Positions 13,452-20,031 of a stretch of DNA of 20,031 nt are shown piece by piece. Source of the stretch: JBFMDN01 sp040753915 (lineage in GTDB: Bacteria; Desulfobacterota; Desulfomonilia; Desulfomonilales; Desulfomonilaceae); NCBI GenBank assembly GCA_040753915.1, contig JBFMDN010000089.1:1-20031 (forward strand). Direction: 5' to 3'. A model generated the notes under the pieces. That model worked only from the letters and a program-made list of their open reading frames with translations, did no database searches and was not told where the DNA came from. The first letter of the stretch is position 1. Each line of letters begins with the position of its first letter. A program made the translations under genes and the position numbers.

Positions 13452-16400
13452 CTATACGTCTCCGACCGCAACATCCATTGGGTGAACGACCGCTTCTTGA
13501 GGAAACGCCGCATCGATTTCGCTTAAGATTTCGTCATCGGTGTAATGCTTAAGTTGTATAGCATTGGTTGCACACTTGGTGTTGCAGAGACCGTCCCCTT
13601 TACACAGGACAGGGTTAACTCTGGCCTTCCTGCCCTCCGGAGTTTCATAAAACTCGATGGCGCCGTAGGTACACGCCGTGATGCATGCGCCGCAGGAAAC
13701 GCATTTATTCTCATCCACCTCGCAGACAGACCCGGAGGCCACCACTACATCACGGGACAGAAGTGTTAACACCCGGCCTGCGGCTCCGTAAGACTGATTG
13801 ATCGTTTCCTGTATGAACTTTGGATAGTGGGCCAGTCCGCAGAGATAAACTCCGTCCGTACCAAACTCAACGGGCCTCAATTTGACATGAGCTTCTTTGA
13901 AGAAGCCGTCGGGGTTTAACGTCACTTTGAATAACCCGGCAACCTCGTTGGTCGCGGCCGCGGGAACTATGGCCGCGGCCAAGGCTATCACATCAGCATC
14001 CAGCTCAAGTTTCTTTCCAAGAATAAAATCCGTCACCGTGACCTTGAGAACCGATCGGCCGTCTTCCGCCACGGCTGGTTCGACCAGAGGTTTGTCCTCC
14101 GGTTCATAACGGATGAACTTTACATCCTTGTTTGAAGCGTCCCGGTAATGATCCTCATTGAGCCCATAGGTTCTCATGTCCCGAAAGAGAATGTAAATGT
14201 CCATCTCGGGATTGATCTCTTTCAGCTTCAATGCGTTTTTTACAGATTCGCTGCAACAGAGCCGGCTGCAGTAGTTTCTCTCCGCATTTCTGCACCCTAC
14301 GCACTGAATCATTACCAGACTTTGTGCGTTGATTATCCTCTCGTCTCCCTTGGCAATCCCTTCCTCGAGCTCAAGGTGAGTCACTACCCTTTCATCTTCT
14401 CCATAGAGGTACTCATCAGGCTTGTAAAGATCGGCACCTATGGCCAGGACCGTAGCACCATGTTTTATCTCAGTGAATCCTTTTTCAGACCTGACCGAGG
14501 TCACGAAATTCCCAACAAAGCCTCTCGAATCGGTGATTTCTGCGTCATGATAGACGTGAATTAGCGGATGTCGATATACCTTTGCTATGAGATCGCGCAG
14601 GTACTCCTGAACATCCAGCCCATCGAGCGTTGATTGAATCTTTCGCGCCATTCCCCCAAGCTCTGTGTTCTTTTCCACCAGATGCACCTCGTGCCCCTGG
14701 TTGGCGATGGAGAGAGCACAATTCATGCCGGCTATGCCTCCACCTACGACCAACGCCCTTTTGTCGACGGGCAGGTCGAATTCTGGGAGGGGTTCCAACC
14801 GACGAGCCCGCGCTACGGACATCCGAATGATATCCTTTGCCTTCTGCGTGGCCTCTTCCTTTTCCTTCGAGTGCACCCAGGAGTTGTGTTCCCTGATATT
14901 GGCCATCTCGAAGTAATATTGATTGATTCCCGCCTCCCGAACGGTGTCCCGGAAGAGAGGTTCAAGGGTCCTGGGGCTGCAGGCAGCGACAATCACCCGG
15001 TTGAGTCCCTTTTCCTTTGTGATGTCGGTTATCTCCTTGGCGGAGTTCGTCGCACATGAGAATAGCTGTTCTTGTGCGTACACGACATTCGGCAGCGTCT
15101 TGCAGTACTCGACGGTTTCAGGAACATTGACTATTCTTCCGATATTGGCGCCGCAATGGCACACGAAGACTCCAATCCTTGGCTCCTCCGATGAGACATC
15201 CCTTTCAGGTGGATATATCCTTTCCTTGGCCAGATTCCCTCGCCGGTAGTCAAGGAGCTCACCGACTTGGGAGCCAGCTCCACTTGCGCTGAAAACCGAC
15301 TCGGGGATATCGATAGGACCCTGGAAGCCTCCACTTACGAAAATTCCGGGCCTGTTCGTCGCCATCGGATTGACAGGGTCGATCTTGCAGAAATCATGAG
15401 GACTGAGCTCAATGCCGAACTTGTCTGCAATGGATTTCACCCCAACGGGAGGATTCAATCCGACGGACAGTACCACCATGTCGAACTCTTCCTCTTTTAC
15501 CCCTTCGTCGGGTGTAGAATATCGCACGGTGACATTCTTTGTTTCGGGGTCCTCCCTCACAATCGACGTGTAACTTCTGATGAACCGAACCCCTGGCAGA
15601 TTTGCCGTCCTCTCGTAGTAGCGCTCGAAATCCTTGCCGTAGGACCGAATATCGTTGTGGAAAATTGTACACTCGGCCCCTGCATCGTGATCTTTTGTGA
15701 CGATCACCTGTTTTTGGGTATAGGTGCAGCACACGGCTGAACAATAGCTGTTTTCGCCGGGAGTGACTCGTCTTGAACCGATGCACTGAATCCAGGCTAT
15801 CTTATGGGGATGCTTCTGGTCGGAAGCGCGCAGTATCTCACCCTGGTACGGGCCGGTGGAGCACAACAGCCGCTCATAATCCATGCTGGTAACAACGTTG
15901 GCAAATTCCCCATACCGATACTCCTTCTTCACCTTTGGATCGAAGGGCTCGAGACCGGCAGACAGAATAATCGCCCCTACCTGTATCTCTTTCTTCTCCG
16001 CCGTCTGTTTCAAATTTATCGCGTTGTTCTTGCACACTGCTTCGCAAATGCGACACTTGTTCTCCTTGAGGTAAAGACAGCTTTCGTCAATATATGCAAC
16101 AAGAGGAATTGCCTGCGCGAAGTAGATGTGGACCGCCTTATTCATCGATATTTCCTGATTATATTCATCAGGATATTTGGCGGGACAATATTCTACACAG
16201 GTAGTACATCCAGTGCACTTGTCCTCAAGAATATACCGCGGCTTCTTGGTCATGGTTACTTTGAAGTTTCCTACTTCCCCCTCTACACTGGTGACTTCAG
16301 TGTAGGTGAGGACCTCTATATTGGGATGCCGGCCGACCTCGACCAGTTTTGGTGCGAGAATTCACATGGAGCAGTCATTGGTCGGAAAGGTCTTGTCAAG

Positions 16401-16580
16401 CTGTGCCATATGGCCGCCTATGCTCGGCGCTTTCTCAACCAAGAAGACCTTGAACCCGGCCGTGGCAAGATCAAGAGAAGCTTGAATCCCGCTGATTCCG
16501 CCACCAACAACTAGTACGTCTCCAAAATTACCGTCTGGGAAGCTCTTGCACATCTGATCTCCAACGTGTTCTTTTTCCAC
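13452..16580 (-). CDS. bamE: BamE: double HdrA-like flavoprotein, selenoprotein
   Basis: Read through an in-frame TGA at codon 73, this is a 1042-residue protein. Copy 1 has a Rossmann motif (VVGGGISGIQAS, near 24-35), then TNDCSM-Sec-ILAPKL. Ferredoxin clusters follow at Cys122/125/128/132 and Cys168/176/179/183, with HdrA-type segments after them. Copy 2 begins near residue 608 with VVGGGIAGMNCAL and keeps the flavin fold but not the Sec/Cys motif. The C-terminus carries two more clusters (CVSCGACITAC and CKGDGLCNTKC). HdrA flavins are the presumed bifurcation sites. GTG 16580 follows GAGGTGAG, 32 bases after bamD. Without readthrough, a 72-residue fragment and a headless 933-residue product would result. 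Confidence 0.9.
16329..16346 (-). promoter_or_regulatory. Candidate bacterial SECIS hairpin of bamE
   Basis: On the minus strand CTGGTC (16346-16341) pairs with GGCCGG (16334-16329), including two G-T wobbles, around the six-base loop GAGGTC. The loop begins with G and starts 22 bases after the TGA. A competing fold, CTCG-C-ACCA-AAAC-TGGT-CGAG (16358-16338), is closer to the codon and has an A-rich loop. Only one of the two can form at a time. Confidence 0.42.
16362..16364 (-). other. Selenocysteine codon (TGA) of bamE, residue 73
   Basis: The codon lies between PTNDCSM and ILAPKLVEVGRHPN, at the conserved cysteine of HdrA (DCxxC-IL in most members). Homologous reading frame continues unbroken on both sides, and HdrA of some methanococci is a known selenoprotein at this site. 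Confidence 0.92.
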
Positions 16581-16612
16581 TTTCTCTCACCTCATCAGGG
16601 TACTTCGATTCC

Positions 16613-17827
16613 CTAAATCAATTCCTGGACGATCTCCGTGATGTCCTTGACCTCGATCTTTTCGTCAACGCCCATGGTTACTCTGCTGTCCTCAAGCATG
16701 GTAATGCAGTACGGGCAGGAAGTAGCCAGGACCTCAGCCCCGACCCCAAGTGCCTGTTCTATCCGCAGATCGGAGAATCTCTCACCCTTTTGGGTCTCCA
16801 TCCAAACCCTGCCGCCTCCGCCGCCGCAGCAGAGACTATCCGAGCGGGACTCAAACATCTCATTGAGCTCTAGACCCGGAATTCTCGCTACGACCCCTCG
16901 CGGCTCATCATATATGCCGTTATGTCGACCCAGGTAACATGGGTCGTGATACGTCACCTTCTTCCGGTAATCCTTCTTGAGCTCAAGCCTTCCCTCGTTC
17001 AGCAACTCGAACAGGTACTGGGAAATATGAACCACCTCAAAGTTCACCCTGAAGTCGGGATACTCGTTCTTGAACGTGTGGTAGCAATGAGGGGAAGAAA
17101 CGAGAATCTTCTTGACCCCGTTATCGATGAAGGTCTTGATGTTTTCTTTGGCCAGACGCTTGAACAATTCCTCGTCGCCCGTCTTGCGGATGCTCTCTCC
17201 GCAGCAATTTTCCTTGGACCCGAGTATGCCGAAGTCTACCCCCGCCGCGTTGAGAATATTGGCTGTGGCTCGAGCGACCTTCTTCAATCTCGGGTCATAG
17301 CAGAGATAACAGCCGGGAAAGTAGAGGATTTCCATTCCTTCGGTAAACGGTTGTACTGAAACACCCTCCGCCCAGGCCGCTCGCTTTTCTCGATCTTCCC
17401 CAAAGGGATTTCCTTGACCCACGAGCCCTGCGTTGACGGTGCGGACAGGCTTAACAGGAGCTGGAAAGACCCCATATTCGTTGGCAATCCTCCGTAAGGC
17501 CACCCCGGAATCTATCTGTCTGACGTCCCTGGGGCACTGCTGAGGACATCTTCCGCAGGTGGTACACCGCCATATGTCTTCGCTCTCGATCTCAGTCAGG
17601 CCGAACGTCGCCTCTCGGACTAGCTTGCGCATACTGAAGGTTCCGACCCTGTTCCATGGACAAACAGTATCGCATAACCCGCATTGGAAGCACCTCTTGA
17701 ACGCGTCTCCACCGCTCGCCTTGATGACATCGATGATCTCTTTATAGGGGGCTACAGTTTCCACGATCTCTTCCGATCCTCTTCTTTCGATGTTTTGGTA
17801 ACCGCTCAGGCTGTCGGGGGCAACCAA
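16613..17827 (-). CDS. bamD: BamD: HdrD-like iron-sulfur protein with two CCG domains
   Basis: This 404-residue protein has a two-cluster ferredoxin domain (Cys46/49/52/56 and Cys88/91/94/98), then two cysteine-rich CCG domains. The first runs from PGCYLCYDP through ENCCGES to SSPHCYH, about residues 172-265. The second runs from YHDPCYLG through CCGGGGGR to TSCPYC, about 290-385. The CCG pair binds non-cubane [4Fe-4S] clusters in heterodisulfide reductase HdrB/D. Here it probably relays electrons between BamE and BamB/C rather than reducing a disulfide. The likely start is TTG 17827, with AGGA five bases upstream and a stop codon directly before it. A GTG at about codon 22 is possible. The gap to bamC is 40 bases. 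Confidence 0.88.
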   Translation of the reverse strand: MVAPDSLSGYQNIERRGSEEIVETVAPYKEIIDVIKASGGDAFKRCFQCGLCDTVCPWNRVGTFSMRKLVREATFGLTEIESEDIWRCTTCGRCPQQCPRDVRQIDSGVALRRIANEYGVFPAPVKPVRTVNAGLVGQGNPFGEDREKRAAWAEGVSVQPFTEGMEILYFPGCYLCYDPRLKKVARATANILNAAGVDFGILGSKENCCGESIRKTGDEELFKRLAKENIKTFIDNGVKKILVSSPHCYHTFKNEYPDFRVNFEVVHISQYLFELLNEGRLELKKDYRKKVTYHDPCYLGRHNGIYDEPRGVVARIPGLELNEMFESRSDSLCCGGGGGRVWMETQKGERFSDLRIEQALGVGAEVLATSCPYCITMLEDSRVTMGVDEKIEVKDITEIVQELI

Positions 17828-17867
17828 TCAATCCTGGGCCCGGAACCTTTGAATCCATAAACCGCCG

Positions 17868-18416
17868 CTAGCCCTTCTTTGACATCGAAATCCGGGCAAC
17901 GGTGTCTAGAACCCTCTGCAATCCATACTTGTCGATCATGGATTCCAACCCCGTGTCCACCTCCTCCTGCTCGACCTCTTCGTCCACTTCCTCTTCCCGT
18001 TCCTCGTAAATCAGGGCGTCGTTCAGGCACCACTGGACACAGAGCGGCTTTTCCTGTGCAGGATCGTCTTCACACATGTCGCACTTGAGGGGAAGACCGG
18101 AATCGGGCTCCTTGAAAGCGTCCCTGGACGGGCAGGAAGCCCTGCAGAAGGCGCATTCATCGTATTCTTTTCCTTCGATGATGTACTTGTCTCTGCCCAT
18201 ACATTCGGCCGGAGCATACTCACCGGCATACACAGGGAGATATATGTCTCTCAGCGGCTCGCGAATCAGCCGAATACGAGACCTTGCAGGATTATTGCTA
18301 CTGTACTTCGGCGTAGCATGGAACGCAGAGCAGATCATCTCACATGCCCTGCAGCCGTTGCATTTGTCCACGTCGATCTTTATGGATTTGATTATCTTCT
18401 TCTTTTTCTCGCCCAT
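17868..18416 (-). CDS. bamC: BamC: multi-cluster ferredoxin-like electron-transfer subunit
   Basis: This 182-residue DMSO-reductase-HycB-like ferredoxin has cysteine groups Cys19/22/25/29, Cys88/91/95 and Cys112/115/126/130, enough for three [4Fe-4S] clusters. BamC forms the tight active-site module with BamB and feeds it electrons. The ATG at 18416 fits AGAGGTGGT about eight bases upstream; a GTG four codons earlier overlaps that ribosome site and is less likely. A strongly acidic stretch (138-153, EERE... to EEVD) lies near the C-terminus before an amphipathic tail. The gene starts 20 bases after bamB. Confidence 0.85.
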   Translation of the reverse strand: MGEKKKKIIKSIKIDVDKCNGCRACEMICSAFHATPKYSSNNPARSRIRLIREPLRDIYLPVYAGEYAPAECMGRDKYIIEGKEYDECAFCRASCPSRDAFKEPDSGLPLKCDMCEDDPAQEKPLCVQWCLNDALIYEEREEEVDEEVEQEEVDTGLESMIDKYGLQRVLDTVARISMSKKG

Positions 18417-18436
18417 GCCGGTTACCACCTCTTTGT

Positions 18437-20031
18437 TTATTCCTTTTCTGTTTCCGGCGAAGTCTCTGCAGAGGGACTGCCTCCGTTTTCTGAATAGATC
18501 CCTCTCCTTTCGAGGTCTTCGGACACGTAATCCAAACCCAATTCATGCAAAGACTCTTTGGTGGGTATACCTTGCTCGTTCCACCCTTTGAATCTGTAAT
18601 ACGTATCCAGGAGCTCCTTTTCGAGCTCGGGAAATCTTTTCTTCCAGTGGTTCTCAGGGGGCTTGTCGTCCTTTCTTCGCATGCCCCTTCGGATGTTAAT
18701 GGCTCTAATTAGTGTCCGGTACCTCTTGGCTGCCTGGGTTAGCTTGTCTTCATCCATATCGATCCCGGCACCTGACGAGATGAATTGAGGGTAATTATGT
18801 ATATGATACGGGGGCTTGAGGGGAAATGAGGATAAACCCGCGCACATCCCGAGGGCGTCATCAATGTAGTGCATCCGCTCCTGCCAGTCCACAATGTCAC
18901 AACACATTTCAACGGTCGGGTAGTAGGGCATCGACTTTTCGCCACGTGGCTCCCAGTCCAAGAAATATTGTTTGAACTTCTCATGAGGAACCTGGAACCA
19001 ATCCTTTACGAACTCTTCTCTCGCTTCTCTCGTCGGAAACGGTGCCTGGGGGAACTGCCCTTCAATCTGAGTAATGTTTATCTTCTCGCCTGTAGCATAC
19101 ATAAGGAAATAAATGGGATTCAGCATCGAGAGCTTGAGAGGAAGTTGCTCGTGCTTCTTGATGGTGTTGTGAGCATAGGCCTCTGCACCCTTGCCGATCT
19201 GTCTGGCCGCCCAATAGGTCCCGTTGGCCAAGACGTCTCCAATTCCTTCCCGCCGAACAATGCGGTCGAGCAACCAGTAGAATCGCCCCTCATTGTCGGC
19301 CGGCATACCCGGGAAGTCATCGTCGGATAATATACCGTTTTCGTAAAGCTCAAGGGCAAACGCCATGACTTGAGGGGTGGAGAATCCGTCCACCCCATAC
19401 TCAGTGGCACTTTGGGCGATTCCCAGACCAAATTCCAGGTCCGAGAAGGCTGCCATGGTATAAGTAAGCTTCGAGAAGCACTTCATCATGTAGGTTGGAC
19501 GCCCGGGGGGAGAAATGGTGGCTCCGCAGGTCATCGGGCAATTGTAGCAACTGATCAACCGCCTCCGCATACTCTCAAGGGTCTCCGTCCACTGCTTTGC
19601 GATTTCCTCATTCCAAAAATCCTTCCTGCGGACGCGCGAATTTCCCCACATGAAATTCTCCGTATGCCACTTTTCGTCATGGACCTTCATCTCTTGGGGA
19701 GATCCGAGCCCTGCCAAAATGGGCATGACGCCGGGAATCGGGTTTTCATTGCGAAATTTTATGTACTTCAGCACATCGTTGCAGAGCGCCATGAACTCGG
19801 CCGGTCGGGCAATATTGATGTCTTTTGTCCCGCGAACCGCTATGGCCTTTACCCCTTTGTCACCCATGACCGCGCCTATCCCGCCCCGACTGGCACTGGA
19901 TCGGCCCTGTTCGATGGAGGCAAAATAGACCCGGTTTTCACCTGCCAGGCCGATGGCAGCAACCTGGGCTTGGGGCTGATTCAACTCTCGTCGAATGAGC
20001 TCCGCTGTTTCGATGGCGCCTTTGCCCTTCA
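18437..20031 (-). CDS. bamB: BamB: tungsten aldehyde:ferredoxin oxidoreductase-type catalytic subunit (5' end outside window)
   Basis: The reading frame is open to the window edge, giving about 530 C-terminal residues of a protein normally near 650. It belongs to the AOR family. The segment SSASRGGIGAVMGDKGVKAI is the AOR pterin-region signature. CYNCPMTC (about residue 160 of the visible part) and a later Cys in ALGMCAG correspond to the four [4Fe-4S] ligands of AOR. The cofactor would be W-bis-pterin. In the bam context it is the subunit reducing benzoyl-CoA to the 1,5-dienoyl-CoA without ATP. A different AOR substrate cannot be excluded from this gene alone, but the full bamBCDEFGHI order makes the assignment strong. 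The C-terminus ends in a polar tail. Confidence 0.9.
   Translation of the reverse strand, partial: KGKGAIETAELIRRELNQPQAQVAAIGLAGENRVYFASIEQGRSSASRGGIGAVMGDKGVKAIAVRGTKDINIARPAEFMALCNDVLKYIKFRNENPIPGVMPILAGLGSPQEMKVHDEKWHTENFMWGNSRVRRKDFWNEEIAKQWTETLESMRRRLISCYNCPMTCGATISPPGRPTYMMKCFSKLTYTMAAFSDLEFGLGIAQSATEYGVDGFSTPQVMAFALELYENGILSDDDFPGMPADNEGRFYWLLDRIVRREGIGDVLANGTYWAARQIGKGAEAYAHNTIKKHEQLPLKLSMLNPIYFLMYATGEKINITQIEGQFPQAPFPTREAREEFVKDWFQVPHEKFKQYFLDWEPRGEKSMPYYPTVEMCCDIVDWQERMHYIDDALGMCAGLSSFPLKPPYHIHNYPQFISSGAGIDMDEDKLTQAAKRYRTLIRAINIRRGMRRKDDKPPENHWKKRFPELEKELLDTYYRFKGWNEQGIPTKESLHELGLDYVSEDLERRGIYSENGGSPSAETSPETEKE

Noticed and set aside
16253..16580. bamE as a pseudogene interrupted by a stop codon
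   Set aside because: The only interruption is one TGA at a conserved Cys column with intact homologous sequence on both sides, in a cluster with a second TGA of the same kind and a selenium operon nearby. Decay would not target these sites.
1..20031. CRISPR array, rRNA or tRNA gene (including selC)
   Set aside because: No regularly spaced direct repeats and no recognisable rRNA or tRNA T-loop/acceptor pattern was seen on either strand by eye.

Overview
The window looks like a chromosomal segment from an anaerobic deltaproteobacterium (Desulfobacterota), probably a sulfate reducer or a syntroph that degrades aromatic compounds. This rests on gene content, not on a database match: an iron-sulfur and tungsten-enzyme gene set in the bamBCDEFGHI order, a PerR-type regulator, selenium-metabolism genes and scattered intergenic palindromes.

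Layout. Positions 1-565 are non-coding, with one repeat hairpin. A PerR-like repressor gene (566-1072, +) faces an orphan PAS-type sensor histidine kinase (3443-1200, -). Between their ends lies a 124-bp unit bounded by 21-bp inverted repeats. The gap 3444-4176 is rich in palindromes. It is followed by a tightly packed selenium operon (4177-6933, +): a YedE-type transporter, a YedF/TusA-like protein, a DUF3343 protein and a protein resembling NAD(P)H-hydrate dehydratase. Next comes a MntA-HepT toxin-antitoxin pair (7648-6967, -) whose hepT is broken by two frame slips. A membrane-anchored HTH/zinc-ribbon protein (7876-8409, +), a small hypothetical gene (8737-8489, -) and about 700 bp of repeat-bearing spacer follow.

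From 20031 down to 9446 on the minus strand runs the bam cluster for the ATP-independent (class II) benzoyl-CoA reductase: bamB (5' end outside the window), bamC, bamD, bamE, bamF, bamG, bamH and bamI. BamB/C is the aldehyde:ferredoxin oxidoreductase-like catalytic module. BamD/E/F are heterodisulfide-reductase/MvhD-like modules, and BamG/H/I are NuoE/F/G-like. Together they are thought to couple dearomatising reduction of benzoyl-CoA to flavin-based electron bifurcation.

The main finding is that two cluster genes carry in-frame TGA codons that are best read as selenocysteine. One is at residue 73 of BamE (context NDCSM-U-ILAPKL) and the other at residue 19 of BamF (context CHW-U-AYG). A reading without Sec splits BamE into two pieces and removes the BamF N-terminus with part of its [2Fe-2S] site. 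Both sites correspond to those of known archaeal selenoproteins (HdrA, VhuD). Each has a plausible hairpin just downstream. The selenium operon in the same window gives a functional link: selenium uptake and handling beside genes that consume selenium. No selA, selB, selC or selD is visible.
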